This document shows positions 34,193 to 43,787 of a stretch of 64,000 nt of DNA, one piece after another (positions within the stretch are counted from its first letter, which is position 1; each line of letters begins with the position of its first letter). The notes beneath the pieces were generated by a model. That model did not search any database and had not been told where the DNA came from. It saw nothing but the letters and a program-made list of their open reading frames with translations. The position numbers and the translations under genes are program-made. Origin of the DNA: Mucilaginibacter sp. L294 (GTDB lineage: Bacteria; Bacteroidota; Bacteroidia; Sphingobacteriales; Sphingobacteriaceae); the NCBI RefSeq assembly GCF_001636615.1, contig NZ_LGEK01000017.1, forward strand, positions 124,001 through 188,000. The letters are read 5' to 3'.

Positions 34193-34501
34193 AGAAGTAT
34201 TAGTAATATCTTGATTTACAGTCCCCGAAGAGGCGATTTTTTCGGCCGTTTCGGAACATCGAATATTCTAAAAAAAAGCGGATAAAAAAATAAATTTTAA
34301 GAAATATATTTATAAAAATTACGCCCTTTTATTACGAATATTAAAGTTATTAACATTATATTTCGCATGTAGAATGCGGTTTTATGCGTCAGTTTTGCTG
34401 TATTGCGGTTTTGAAAGTTTAAACATCGGTGCTTTTAAAAATGTGGATTATTTTTCAATAAATAAATTTGAAAAATCCTTAATTAGGAAGACAATTTTTC
34501 A
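34193..34501. other. AT-rich dnaA upstream region
   Basis: About 300 bp without a gene and strongly AT-rich at 34261-34320. One near-match DnaA box occurs on the minus strand (TAATCCACA, 34450-34442). With only one imperfect box I do not call an origin; it may be the dnaA promoter region with autoregulation. Confidence 0.35.
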
Positions 34502-36049
34502 TTAGTATTCACCAAACACATTCCGCATTACATCTGCTATTTCTCCAAGCGTGGCATAGCACTCAACCGCCGTTAAAATATAGGGCATCAAATTATCTTT
34601 TCCCCGGGCTGCAACTGTTAAATTCTGAAGCGCTTTTTGCACCTCATCATTATTTCGCTCCTCTTTTAAACGGATAAGCTTATCCATTTGTTGCCTGCGG
34701 ATGGCATCATCAACCCTGAATACGTTTTGGGCAACCTCTTCCTGCTGGGTGAATTTGTTAACGCCAACCAGTGCCTGATCGCCGCTTTCTATATCGTTTT
34801 GGTATTGATAAGCTGCGGCTGCTATTTCCTGCTGAATGTAATCCTGCTCAATGGCTTTTACCGAACCGCCCATGGCATCTATCTTATCTATATATAACTG
34901 CGCGGCGGTTTCCAGCTCATCTGTTAAGGCCTCAATAAAATAAGAACCCGCCAATGGGTCAACCGTATCGGTTACACCGCTCTCAAAAGCAATGATCTGC
35001 TGGGTGCGCAGGGCAATTTTTGCGGCGGCCTCGGTTGGCAGTGATAAAGCCTCGTCGTAACCATTGGTATGCAGCGATTGTGTACCGCCCAACACCGCGG
35101 CCAATGCCTGCATACTTACCCGCACTACATTGTTCATAGGTTGCTGGGCAGTAAGGGTTGATCCCCCCGTTTGGGTATGAAAACGCAATTTTTGTGCACC
35201 CGGGTCGGTAGCGCCAAGCTCTTTAGTAATATGTGCCCACATACGGCGGGCAGCCCTGAATTTGGCTATCTCTTCAAAAAAATTATTGTGGCAGTTAAAG
35301 AAGAAAGAAAGGCGTTTGGCAAATATGTTTATATCCAATCCTTTTTCTAAAGCAGCCTTTAAATAGGTTTTACCGTTGGCCAGGGTAAAGGCCAGTTCCT
35401 GCACGGCGGTTGAGCCGGCTTCGCGGATGTGGTAGCCTGATATAGATATGGTGTTCCACTTAGGCACTTCCTTGCTGCAATACTCAAAAATATCGGTAAT
35501 TAGGCGCATGGATGGCGTAGGTGGATAAATGTAGGTACCCCTTGCCGCGTACTCCTTTAATATATCATTCTGGATGGTGCCCGAGATCTGCTTCAGATCT
35601 GCCCCTTGTTTTTTTGCTAACGCGATGTACATGGCCAGCAGGATGGATGCCGTAGCATTGATGGTCATGCTGGTGGTGATATCCTTTAATTGGATACCAT
35701 CAAACAATATCTCAATATCTTTTAAGGAATCTATCGCTACACCCACCTTGCCTACTTCACCTTCGGATAGTTCATGGTCACTATCATAACCTATTTGGGT
35801 GGGCAGGTCAAACGCAACCGAGAGGCCCATGGTTCCCTGCCCTAATAAATAATGGTACCGTTTGTTGCTTTCTTCGGCGGTAGAAAAACCAGCGTACTGG
35901 CGCATGGTCCAGGGTTTGCCCCGATACATATCTTTCTGGATGCCGCGTGTGTAGGGGAACTGGCCGGGCAGTTCGGTCATGCCGGATGGTTCTGTATAAA
36001 CCTCCTTAAGCTCGATGCCCGAAATGGTTTTGAATTTTTTATCGGCCAT
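34502..36049 (-). CDS. Methylmalonyl-CoA mutase family, catalytic subunit without B12 domain
   Basis: 515 aa. TIM-barrel substrate domain of the mutase: [23 protein letters not shown], the [21 protein letters not shown] segment, [24 protein letters not shown] and [19 protein letters not shown]. It converts methylmalonyl-CoA to succinyl-CoA with adenosylcobalamin. The chain stops before any C-terminal cobalamin domain (no DxHxxG). It therefore resembles the split type, where a separate small subunit binds B12; no such gene is in this window. Followed 6 bp upstream by the 36055 gene, likely one operon. Confidence 0.9.
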   Translation of the reverse strand: MADKKFKTISGIELKEVYTEPSGMTELPGQFPYTRGIQKDMYRGKPWTMRQYAGFSTAEESNKRYHYLLGQGTMGLSVAFDLPTQIGYDSDHELSEGEVGKVGVAIDSLKDIEILFDGIQLKDITTSMTINATASILLAMYIALAKKQGADLKQISGTIQNDILKEYAARGTYIYPPTPSMRLITDIFEYCSKEVPKWNTISISGYHIREAGSTAVQELAFTLANGKTYLKAALEKGLDINIFAKRLSFFFNCHNNFFEEIAKFRAARRMWAHITKELGATDPGAQKLRFHTQTGGSTLTAQQPMNNVVRVSMQALAAVLGGTQSLHTNGYDEALSLPTEAAAKIALRTQQIIAFESGVTDTVDPLAGSYFIEALTDELETAAQLYIDKIDAMGGSVKAIEQDYIQQEIAAAAYQYQNDIESGDQALVGVNKFTQQEEVAQNVFRVDDAIRRQQMDKLIRLKEERNNDEVQKALQNLTVAARGKDNLMPYILTAVECYATLGEIADVMRNVFGEY

Positions 36050-36054
36050 GGTGC

Positions 36055-36585
36055 TTAAAATATATTATCAAGATCTTTCCTTACCAGGTTGGTAGCTATA
36101 TCGTAAGGGTCTTGTTCCAGTTTGCTTAAATGGGTTAGTATCACCTTGCCCAGATCAAGGCCGGTGGCGTTATCAGGCATTGTTTTTACGGCGCTGGTTA
36201 TCAGCGCCAGGGTATCGCTTTTTACACGTTGTACTACAGACCAGGCCTGTGTGCTTACATAAATTTGCTGGGTAACGTTATGCTGGTATTCGGTACGGAT
36301 CTCATTTAATATAATACTGTTCAATTCGGCAGCACTGTAACCGTTACCGTTTAAACGGATCAACATATTTGAGGGGTTAATCCTGTCAATAAATAATACT
36401 AAACGCTCGTAAGCCTGTAAACGCAGCGGCAAGGTTTGGTTAGCTATTGCCTTTTTAAACTCCAGTGTTTGCAGGGCGGTAGTTTTATCAAGATAGGGTT
36501 TTAACATATAAAAGGCTACATATACAATGCCTATGCCGGCAACGGTATATTTTAAAATATCAAGCAGGTAGCTGTATAGTATCAT
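36055..36585 (-). CDS. Conserved membrane-anchored protein of unknown function
   Basis: 176 aa. One N-terminal TM segment (~5-28, [18 protein letters not shown]), then a cytoplasmic helical domain: [43 protein letters not shown] and a [22 protein letters not shown] end. Similar short proteins sit beside mutase genes in related bacteria, as far as I recall. It lies 5 bp from the mutase start and is probably co-transcribed with it. I do not recognise a function. Confidence 0.6.
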   Translation of the reverse strand: MILYSYLLDILKYTVAGIGIVYVAFYMLKPYLDKTTALQTLEFKKAIANQTLPLRLQAYERLVLFIDRINPSNMLIRLNGNGYSAAELNSIILNEIRTEYQHNVTQQIYVSTQAWSVVQRVKSDTLALITSAVKTMPDNATGLDLGKVILTHLSKLEQDPYDIATNLVRKDLDNIF

Positions 36586-36677
36586 GTTTTATTAATGTTA
36601 TGCGGAGGTCATAAATAAACCGGTCTGTGCAAAAATCCGCATTTTACCTTATATTTGTGTAGTTAATTAAAAATAAG

Positions 36678-37031
36678 ATGAGCGCTATTGTTGAAACCCT
36701 GACAGCACCCGTTACTTTTACCGAAGGTGCCGTAAAAGAACTTTTTAAATTAAAAGACCAGCAAGAACTGAGCGATGATTTTGGCTTGCGCGTAGGCGTT
36801 GAAGGCGGTGGCTGCTCGGGCATGAACTATGTTTTGGGTTTCGACCAGAAGAAGGACGGCGACCAGGAGTTTATGATTGACGGTATTAAAACCTATATGC
36901 ACAAAGCGCATGGCCTGTACCTTGCCGGTATGCAAATAGATTTTCAGAATGGGTTAAACGCACGTGGCTTTACCTTTAATAACCCCAATGCTGCCAGCAC
37001 TTGCGGCTGTGGCACTTCGTTCTCGGTATAA
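36678..37031 (+). CDS. A-type iron-sulfur carrier (HesB/IscA/SufA family)
   Basis: 117 aa. The three ligand cysteines are C46 (VEGGGCSGMNY), C109 and C111 (STCGCGTSF). It accepts Fe-S clusters from the assembly scaffold and delivers them to target proteins. Length and motif order are normal; which subclass (IscA, SufA or ErpA) is not decided by sequence alone. It has its own transcription unit and a terminator. Confidence 0.93.
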   Translation: MSAIVETLTAPVTFTEGAVKELFKLKDQQELSDDFGLRVGVEGGGCSGMNYVLGFDQKKDGDQEFMIDGIKTYMHKAHGLYLAGMQIDFQNGLNARGFTFNNPNAASTCGCGTSFSV

Positions 37032-37051
37032 GCTAATTAAACAGATATTTT

Positions 37052-37086
37052 AAAAGGCTCCTGCACAAGGGGCCTTTTTTGTTTTT
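37052..37086 (+). terminator. Terminator after the Fe-S carrier gene
   Basis: AAAGGCTCC / GGGGCCTTT with a seven-base loop and a T run; same sequence style as the gcvP terminator. Confidence 0.82.
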
Positions 37087-37213
37087 AGGCAAACAGTAAC
37101 AGGTGTTTGTCGCTTGTTTTTTAGCAATCAATACCAGCAAATAATTAGCCGGTCATCTGTAACAAACCACGGCTCTTTATAGTCATACCGTCGAGTTTTT
37201 TTATATTTATGGC

Positions 37214-38455
37214 ATGCCGGTAAAAACAACCTTTAAAGAAAACGTATCCATTGCACTCCAATCCATTAGTGGTAACAGGTTGCGTACCTCGCTTACTGCT
37301 TTAATTATTGCCATTGGCATTATGGCGCTGGTAGGTATTTTAACAGCAATTGAAGGGATTAAGCAATTTACAAATGATGCTTTTGCAGGGTTGGGCGCAA
37401 ACTCATTTACCATTCAAAACAGGGGTAGTGGCATTAGTTTTGGTAATGGCGGCCACCGCAAAGTGTACACTTCAATAACATATGCACAGGCAGAACGGTT
37501 TACTAAACTGTATAAATTGCCGGCGCGTATTAGTGTTGACCTTAGTGTTACAGGCACAGCAGTTGCCAAATACAATAGCATCAAATCAAACCCTAACATT
37601 TCTGTAACGGGTAGTAACGATAATTACCTGGCTATAAAAGGACATAAACTGTCCCTTGGCCGTAACTTTTCGGCCTCGGAACTGGAGCATGGTGCAAATG
37701 TGGCAATAGTTGGCGACGAGGTTAAGATCAAGCTGTTTAAAAATGAAGACCCGATAAATAAATACATATTGCTGGGCAGTAATAAGTTTCGTGTTATTGG
37801 GGTTGTTGCAGCTAAAGGGAGCAATAGCTTTGGTGGCGATAAATTTTGTGTTGTGCCTTTAGCAAAGGCAAGGCAAATGGTAGATACCTCCAGGAAGCTA
37901 TCGTACGCTATTACCGTAAATGTGAATAGCCCTGATGTGCTTGACGCCAACATAGGCGAGGCAACATCATTAATGAGAAATATACGTGGCCTTAGTATTG
38001 GCCGCGACGATAATTTTGAAATATCACGCAGCGATTCTATTCAGCAGGAGCTATCGGGCCAGCTAACAGGTATAACCGTGGCTGGTTTTGCTATTGGTGC
38101 CATCACCCTTATTGGTGCCGCCATTGGTTTAATGAATATAATGCTGGTATCGGTAACAGAGCGTACACGCGAAATTGGTTTACGAAAGGCCATTGGTGCC
38201 ACGCCATCGGTTATACGCAAGCAGTTCTTGATAGAGGCTATTGTAATTTGCCTTATCGGCGGGTTTGGTGGCATCGTATTAGGTATGGCCATTGGTAACC
38301 TCATAGCGGTGCAAATTAGCGGTACTTTTGTAGTACCGTGGGTTTGGCTGTTCTGTGCCATAGCTTTGTGTACTTTTATAGGCTTGGCTTCGGGCTTTTA
38401 TCCCGCTAAAAAAGCGGCACGGCTTGATCCTGTTGAGGCGTTGAGGTACGAGTAA
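37214..38455 (+). CDS. ABC transporter permease (MacB/FtsX type)
   Basis: 413 aa. N-terminal TM (~24-46, SLTALIIAIGIMALVGIL), a large periplasmic MacB-type core domain (~50-280), and the FtsX domain with three TM segments near 285-310, 335-360 and 375-400 joined by TERTREIGLRKAIGATPSVIRKQFLIEA. The C-terminus ends PAKKAARLDPVEALRYE, as usual. Partners would be a LolD-like ATPase and possibly a periplasmic adaptor, but neither is adjacent. Efflux or lipoprotein transport is inferred from the family only. Confidence 0.88.
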   Translation: MPVKTTFKENVSIALQSISGNRLRTSLTALIIAIGIMALVGILTAIEGIKQFTNDAFAGLGANSFTIQNRGSGISFGNGGHRKVYTSITYAQAERFTKLYKLPARISVDLSVTGTAVAKYNSIKSNPNISVTGSNDNYLAIKGHKLSLGRNFSASELEHGANVAIVGDEVKIKLFKNEDPINKYILLGSNKFRVIGVVAAKGSNSFGGDKFCVVPLAKARQMVDTSRKLSYAITVNVNSPDVLDANIGEATSLMRNIRGLSIGRDDNFEISRSDSIQQELSGQLTGITVAGFAIGAITLIGAAIGLMNIMLVSVTERTREIGLRKAIGATPSVIRKQFLIEAIVICLIGGFGGIVLGMAIGNLIAVQISGTFVVPWVWLFCAIALCTFIGLASGFYPAKKAARLDPVEALRYE

Positions 38456-38529
38456 GAAATGTGCAAATGTGAAGATATGCGGATGTGCAAATTCCTATCA
38501 TCTGCATATCTTCATATTCGCATATTTCC
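38456..38529. repeat. Palindrome with 8-bp tandem arms between convergent genes
   Basis: Left arm: GAAATGTG, CAAATGTG, AAGATATG, CGGATGTG, CAAATTCC. Right arm on the minus strand: GAAATATG, CGAATATG, AAGATATG, CAGATGAT. Each arm is an octamer array; it begins with the base after the permease stop and reaches the stop region of the next gene. A terminator role is possible. Confidence 0.8.
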
Positions 38530-39266
38530 TAAAGCATCACATTTTTCAACGGATAATCAAAAAGTAGTTTTTCCAGGTAAGGCCTGCTCAGGGTGGCTTC
38601 AAAAGCAGCCGCATGGCGGGGGTGGTGCATATCGCTCGATATAAAATCAACCAGCTGGTTATCTACCATTTCTTCGGCTATTTTTTTGGCGTGGTTGCCG
38701 TAATACCCGGATAATGAAATGGTATTCAGCTGCAGATCGCAGCCCCAGCTGCGTATATTTTTCATCTGCTCAATATCCATATAGTTATAACGCTCGGGGT
38801 GTGCCAGTATGGGTTTGTAACCGGCATCCTTCATTTTTTGGATCATGGCGATCAGGTTGGGCGGTTGCGTAACAAACGAAAGCTCAAAAAGTACATAGTT
38901 ATCGCCCATGGTAAATACCTTATGGTCGGCAACACGTTTTTCAAAAGTTTCATCAAAATAATGCTCGGCAGCTGCCGAAATATCAATATCTATATTTTGT
39001 TCTTTTAAAGCCGCTTTAAGTGTAGTTAAAGCATTGCCAATGCTATCGGCATCGTTACGGTAATAATCTATCATAACATGCGGGGTGGCAATGATTTTTT
39101 TGATTCCCAGCGACATCATTTTTTTGATCAGAAAGATAGATTCTTCCACGTTCTGCGCGCCATCATCAATACCCGGTAATACATGCGAATGCATATCTGT
39201 AATAACAGTGCTATAATCAAAGCTTACCGTTCTTTGAACTTCCCTCTTCTTAAATAATCCGAACAT
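38529..39266 (-). CDS. CpsB/CapC-type PHP phosphatase
   Basis: 245 aa. PHP-fold manganese-dependent tyrosine phosphatase family with metal motifs DMHSHVLPGIDDGA, an IIATPHV segment, AEHYFDE, LAHPERY and a late SSDMHHP. In Gram-positive capsule loci such enzymes control a tyrosine kinase; in Bacteroidota they sit in exopolysaccharide regions. No kinase gene is present here. It is the last gene of a five-gene minus-strand operon for nucleotide sugars, 2 bp after rfbB. Confidence 0.88.
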   Translation of the reverse strand: MFGLFKKREVQRTVSFDYSTVITDMHSHVLPGIDDGAQNVEESIFLIKKMMSLGIKKIIATPHVMIDYYRNDADSIGNALTTLKAALKEQNIDIDISAAAEHYFDETFEKRVADHKVFTMGDNYVLFELSFVTQPPNLIAMIQKMKDAGYKPILAHPERYNYMDIEQMKNIRSWGCDLQLNTISLSGYYGNHAKKIAEEMVDNQLVDFISSDMHHPRHAAAFEATLSRPYLEKLLFDYPLKNVML

Positions 39267-39268
39267 TT

Positions 39269-40321
39269 TTAACGATTAGTATATTGGCTTTTGTAATAAT
39301 CCTGGTAATGGCCCGATGTTACATCATTAAGCCATTGCTCATTTGCAAGGTACCAGTCAACTGTTTTTTCAAGCCCTTCTTCAAACGTTATAGATGGTTC
39401 CCAACCTAATTCGTTCTTCAATTTGGTGGCATCTATAGCATACCTCAGATCGTGCCCGGCCCTGTCTGTTACATAGGTTATCAGCTCTGCCGATTCTCCC
39501 TGCCTGCGCCCCAGCTTGGTATCCAGTATGCTGCATAACAGTTTTATCAGGTCAATGTTTTTCCATTCGTTGTGGCCGCCAATATTATAGGTAGAGCCGG
39601 CTTTTGCTTTATGAAATATTACATCAATTGCCCGGGCGTGGTCTTCTACCCAAAGCCAATCGCGCACGTTTTCGCCTTTACCGTAAACTGGTACAGGTTT
39701 GCCTTGTTTAATATTATTAATAGCCAGCGGGATCAATTTCTCAGGGAAATGGTACGACCCATAGTTGTTTGAGCAGTTTGATATTACTGTGCCTAAGCCA
39801 TAGGTATCAAAGTAAGCCCTCACAAAATGGTCTGAACTTGCTTTTGATGCCGAGTAGGGCGAATGTGGGTCATAAGCGGTCTCTTCGGTAAACATATCGG
39901 TATCGCCAAGGGTGCCGTAAACCTCGTCGGTAGATACATGATAGAAACGTTTTTTATCGTACTGGCCTTTCCAAAGGTTTTTGGCGGCATTAAGCAGGTT
40001 AACCGTGCCAACCACATTGGTCATCACAAAATCGAGCGGGTTGGTAATCGAGCGGTCCACATGCGACTCGGCCGCCAGGTGGATCACCGCATCCGGTTGT
40101 TCCCGCTCAAAAAGGTTTATTATAAATTCAAGGTCAACAATATCGCCTTTTACAAAACGGTAGTTGGGCTTATGCTCAATATCTGTAAGATTAGCCAGGT
40201 TGCCTGCATAAGTAAGCTTATCCAGGTTAATAATAGTATAATCAGGATAATTGTTTACAAATCGGCGCACCACGTGCGAACCTATAAAACCGGCACCACC
40301 TGTAATAATTATCTTCTTCAT
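39269..40321 (-). CDS. rfbB: dTDP-glucose 4,6-dehydratase
   Basis: 350 aa from the Met at 40321, where the family start MKKIIITGGAGFIGSHV lies; an open frame 132 bp further overlaps galE and is not supported. Converts dTDP-glucose to dTDP-4-keto-6-deoxyglucose. Rossmann motif GGAGFIGSH, ESHVDRSI, TDEVYG and YSASKASSDH give the Ser/Thr-Tyr-Lys triad, with RfbB-type ENVRDWLWVEDH. The other dTDP-rhamnose enzymes (RfbA, C, D) are not in the window. Confidence 0.93.
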   Translation of the reverse strand: MKKIIITGGAGFIGSHVVRRFVNNYPDYTIINLDKLTYAGNLANLTDIEHKPNYRFVKGDIVDLEFIINLFEREQPDAVIHLAAESHVDRSITNPLDFVMTNVVGTVNLLNAAKNLWKGQYDKKRFYHVSTDEVYGTLGDTDMFTEETAYDPHSPYSASKASSDHFVRAYFDTYGLGTVISNCSNNYGSYHFPEKLIPLAINNIKQGKPVPVYGKGENVRDWLWVEDHARAIDVIFHKAKAGSTYNIGGHNEWKNIDLIKLLCSILDTKLGRRQGESAELITYVTDRAGHDLRYAIDATKLKNELGWEPSITFEEGLEKTVDWYLANEQWLNDVTSGHYQDYYKSQYTNR

Positions 40322-40335
40322 AGCCACAATATTGA

Positions 40336-41355
40336 TTATAACGGATTTTGGGCAATATATTGTTCCCAGGCCCATGCAGACGACATCATAATGTTGAGGT
40401 CGCGTTCGGCGGTCCAGTTTAGTTTTTCGGTTGATTTGGTTACGTTGCCCCAAACCTTCTCAATATCACCCTCGCGTGCAGCACCTATCTGGTAATTTAG
40501 CTTTACACCTGTAGCATTTTCAAAGGCGCGTATCACTTCTAAAACCGAATAACCGTTACCTGTTCCGATGTTAAACACATCATAACCTTTAAAGGTTTCT
40601 TTTTCCATTAGTTTAAGCGCAGCAACGTGTGCCTTAGCTAAATCAACCACGTGAATATAATCGCGGATACAGCTACCATCGGGCGTGTTGTACTGATTGC
40701 CAAATACAGTTATTTTTTCGCGTTTGCCAGCGGCTGTTTGTGTAATAAATGGCACCAGGTTTTGCGGAACACCAATTGGTAACTCACCAATTAAAGAGCT
40801 ATCGTGCGCGCCCACAGGGTTAAAATAACGTAATGCAATTACTTTATAGCTGGTGCCGGCAGCTACCATATCTTTCAATATCTCTTCTGCTATTTGTTTG
40901 GTATTACCATATGGCGATTCGGCCGGTTTAACAGGGGCGTCTTCGGTTACGGGTAAAATATCCGGCTGGCCGTAAACAGTACAGCTTGATGAGAATACAA
41001 AATTTAAAGCTTTGCCATTGTAGGCTTTAAGCAAGTTTATAAGCGAAAAGAAGTTGTTGTAGTAGTATTTTAAAGGATTTGCTACCGATTCGCCAACGGC
41101 TTTTGATGCAGCAAAGTGAATGATGCCTGCAACGTCGGGCTGTTTGGCTGCAAAATCTTTCACCGCGGCTTCATCACATAGGTTAAATTCGTAAAAGTCG
41201 GGCTTGTATCCAATAATACGGGCCACTTGGTCCAGCATTTTAATGTTTGAGTTTGATAGGTCATCGATAATTATTGGGTCGTAGCCCGCGTTAACCAACT
41301 CAACAACTGTGTGGGTGCCGATAAAACCTAAGCCGCCCGTTACTAAAATTTTCAT
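40336..41355 (-). CDS. galE: UDP-glucose 4-epimerase
   Basis: 339 aa. Interconverts UDP-glucose and UDP-galactose. Marks: GGLGFIGTHTV, FAASKAVGES, SSSCTVYG, the YGNTKQ catalytic Tyr-Lys, and NIGTGNGYSVLEV. Normal length. Fifteen bp before rfbB and 70 bp after the UDP-xylose synthase gene, all on the minus strand. Confidence 0.95.
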   Translation of the reverse strand: MKILVTGGLGFIGTHTVVELVNAGYDPIIIDDLSNSNIKMLDQVARIIGYKPDFYEFNLCDEAAVKDFAAKQPDVAGIIHFAASKAVGESVANPLKYYYNNFFSLINLLKAYNGKALNFVFSSSCTVYGQPDILPVTEDAPVKPAESPYGNTKQIAEEILKDMVAAGTSYKVIALRYFNPVGAHDSSLIGELPIGVPQNLVPFITQTAAGKREKITVFGNQYNTPDGSCIRDYIHVVDLAKAHVAALKLMEKETFKGYDVFNIGTGNGYSVLEVIRAFENATGVKLNYQIGAAREGDIEKVWGNVTKSTEKLNWTAERDLNIMMSSAWAWEQYIAQNPL

Positions 41356-41425
41356 AGGGATATTTTAAATAGATTTAAGGTAGGCGCATACCTTATGGTA
41401 CGCGCCCTATGAAATGCCGAAAATA

Positions 41426-42412
41426 CTACTGTTTATTGAAGTACGTGAAATCTTTGTGCAGTATTTCTTTCTCTGGCAACGATTTAAAGTACTCGTAAGT
41501 GATTTTTAAGCCTTCACTACGCGATACTTTTGGTTCCCAACCCAAAATTGCGCGTGCTTTGGTAATATCCGGGCGGCGCTGTTTAGGGTCGTCGGTTGGT
41601 AAAGGCAGGCTTATCATCTGCTGGTCGGTACCGGTAAGTTTGATGATCTCCTCGCCAAACTCGCGGATGGTAATTTCATCAGGGTTACCAATATTCATCG
41701 GCTGGGCGTAATCGCTGTGCAGCAAACGGTAAATCCCTTCTACCAAATCGTCCACATAGCAAAACGACCGGGTTTGCGAGCCATCACCAAACATGGTTAA
41801 TGGTTCGCCGCGCAGGGCCTGGCCTATAAAAGCAGGTAATACACGCCCGTCATTAAGGCGCATACGTGGGCCATAAGTATTAAAGATGCGGATAATCCTG
41901 GTCTCTAAACCGTGGAAGGTATGGTAAGCCATAGTGATGGCTTCCTGAAAACGCTTTGCCTCATCATAAACACCACGTGGCCCAACAGGGTTAACATTAC
42001 CCCAGTATTCTTCTGGCTGTGGGTTTACATTAGGGTCGCCATATACTTCAGATGTTGAAGCAATAAGCATCCTTGCGCCTTTGCTGCGGGCTAAACCTAA
42101 CAGGTTATGTGTACCTAATGATCCTACCTTTAAAGTTTGGATAGGGATTTTCAGGTAATCGATTGGGCTTGCGGGCGATGCAAAATGCAGGATATAATTT
42201 AATTCGCCGGGTACATGCACAAACGTAGAAACATCGTGATTGTAAAACTCAAAATTCTCCAGTTTAAACAAGTGCTCTATATTGCGCAGATCGCCTGTTA
42301 TCAGGTTATCCATACCAATAACATGGTAATCTTCTTTGATAAACCTGTCGCACAGGTGCGAGCCTAAAAAACCGGCTGCACCGGTTATTAAAATACGTTT
42401 GCGTTGTGCCAT
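41426..42412 (-). CDS. UDP-glucuronate decarboxylase (UDP-xylose synthase)
   Basis: 328 aa. Makes UDP-xylose from UDP-glucuronate. NAD site [12 protein letters not shown], then the family-specific [20 protein letters not shown], the [13 protein letters not shown] triad and [11 protein letters not shown]-terminal [14 protein letters not shown] is also typical of UXS. It lacks a membrane anchor. Its start overlaps the last base of the UDP-glucose dehydrogenase gene, so the product of that enzyme goes straight to this one. Confidence 0.94.
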   Translation of the reverse strand: MAQRKRILITGAAGFLGSHLCDRFIKEDYHVIGMDNLITGDLRNIEHLFKLENFEFYNHDVSTFVHVPGELNYILHFASPASPIDYLKIPIQTLKVGSLGTHNLLGLARSKGARMLIASTSEVYGDPNVNPQPEEYWGNVNPVGPRGVYDEAKRFQEAITMAYHTFHGLETRIIRIFNTYGPRMRLNDGRVLPAFIGQALRGEPLTMFGDGSQTRSFCYVDDLVEGIYRLLHSDYAQPMNIGNPDEITIREFGEEIIKLTGTDQQMISLPLPTDDPKQRRPDITKARAILGWEPKVSRSEGLKITYEYFKSLPEKEILHKDFTYFNKQ

Positions 42413-43722
42413 TAGATAATTATTTTTCTGCCTATGCTGTTGTAATAGAAGCCAAGATCTATCATTTTTTGAAGATCGTAAAGGTTACGGCCGTCAAATA
42501 TAACCTTACTTTTTAAAAGCTCGCTTATGCGGTCAAAATCAGGCGTGCGGAATGCCGACCATTCGGTAACGATCAGTAATGCATCGGCGTTATTTAATAT
42601 TTCATAAGCATCAGCACCGTAGGTTATTTTATCGCCAAGCAGGGTTTTTACATTGTTCATGCCTTCAGGGTCAAACACGCTTACGGTTGCACCTTCTTTC
42701 AGTAATTCGTCAATGATATACAAAGCAGGTGCTTCGCGTATGTCGTCTGTTTCGGGTTTAAAGGCAAGGCCCCACATGGCAAAGTGTTTGCCTTTAAGGC
42801 CGTCTTTGTAGTATTTTTTTAATTTTTGCACCAGCACCTTTTTCTGGATCTCGTTAACTTCCATTACAGAGTTAAGGATCTTGAAATCATACTTGTTCTC
42901 CTCGGCCGATTTTGCCAGCGCCTGTACATCTTTAGGGAAACAGCTACCACCATAACCAATACCCGAGAAAAGGAAGCGGTTACCAATACGGTTGTCGGCA
43001 CCAATACCACGGCGCACCATATCCACATCGGCGCCAACCAGTTCGCAAAGGTTGGCTACCTCGTTCATGAATGATATTTTGGTTGCCAGGAAAGAGTTGG
43101 CAGCATATTTTGTCAGTTCGGATGAGCGTTCGTCCATAAATATTACCGGGTTACCCTGGCGTACGTATGGTGCATAAAGTTCGCCCATTAATTTACGTGC
43201 GCGTTCGTCAGTAGTACCAACAACCACACGGTCGGGCTTCATGAAATCTTCAACAGCTACACCTTCGCGTAAAAACTCGGGGTTTGATACCACCGCAAAT
43301 TCAACGCTGGTGTTTTCGTTCATTACCGCAGTAACTTTATCGGCAGTACCAACCGGCACGGTAGATTTTGTTACAATAACCTTATAATCGGTTATCAGTT
43401 TTGCAATATCCTTTGCTGCGCCTAAAACGTAGCTCAAGTCGGCAGAGCCATCACCACCCGGGGGCGTTGGCAGGGCCAGGAAAATGATTTGCGCGTCGGC
43501 AACAGCATCGGCCAGGTTGTTGGTAAACAGTAATCTTTTTTGGCTGATATTACGATGGAAAAGTAACTCCAGGCCAGGCTCATAAATAGGAAGTTGACCA
43601 TCCTGCATCATTTTTACCTTTTGCTCATTAATATCAACACAGGTAACCTGGTTGCCCGTTTCGGCCAAACATGTACCCGTTACCAAACCAACATAACCTG
43701 TTCCAACAACAGCTATTTTCAT
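42412..43722 (-). CDS. ugd: UDP-glucose 6-dehydrogenase
   Basis: 436 aa. Oxidises UDP-glucose to UDP-glucuronate with two NAD+. N-terminal [18 protein letters not shown], the catalytic Cys in [12 protein letters not shown] (near residue 260) and the C-terminal FDPEGM...LIVTEW are all standard. First gene of the operon ugd, UXS, galE, rfbB, CpsB-like. Possible -7 box TATCTTCG at 43770-43763 on the minus strand. Confidence 0.96.
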   Translation of the reverse strand: MKIAVVGTGYVGLVTGTCLAETGNQVTCVDINEQKVKMMQDGQLPIYEPGLELLFHRNISQKRLLFTNNLADAVADAQIIFLALPTPPGGDGSADLSYVLGAAKDIAKLITDYKVIVTKSTVPVGTADKVTAVMNENTSVEFAVVSNPEFLREGVAVEDFMKPDRVVVGTTDERARKLMGELYAPYVRQGNPVIFMDERSSELTKYAANSFLATKISFMNEVANLCELVGADVDMVRRGIGADNRIGNRFLFSGIGYGGSCFPKDVQALAKSAEENKYDFKILNSVMEVNEIQKKVLVQKLKKYYKDGLKGKHFAMWGLAFKPETDDIREAPALYIIDELLKEGATVSVFDPEGMNNVKTLLGDKITYGADAYEILNNADALLIVTEWSAFRTPDFDRISELLKSKVIFDGRNLYDLQKMIDLGFYYNSIGRKIII

Positions 43723-43762
43723 AAATACTTTTTATTATTAATGTTATTACTTTTATGCCGAA

Positions 43763-43770
43763 CGAAGATA
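43763..43770 (-). promoter_or_regulatory. ugd: Possible ugd operon -7 box
   Basis: TATCTTCG on the minus strand fits TAnnTTYG, 40 bp before the ugd ATG. The -33 element is weak. Confidence 0.35.
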
Positions 43771-43787
43771 GTAATACAATTTAGAAA

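Noticed and set aside
34193-34501. Replication origin next to dnaA
   Set aside because: AT-rich, but only one imperfect DnaA box; no cluster. Skew and further boxes would be needed.
40322-40453. N-terminal extension of rfbB
   Set aside because: Overlaps galE and precedes the conserved start MKKIIITGGAGF.
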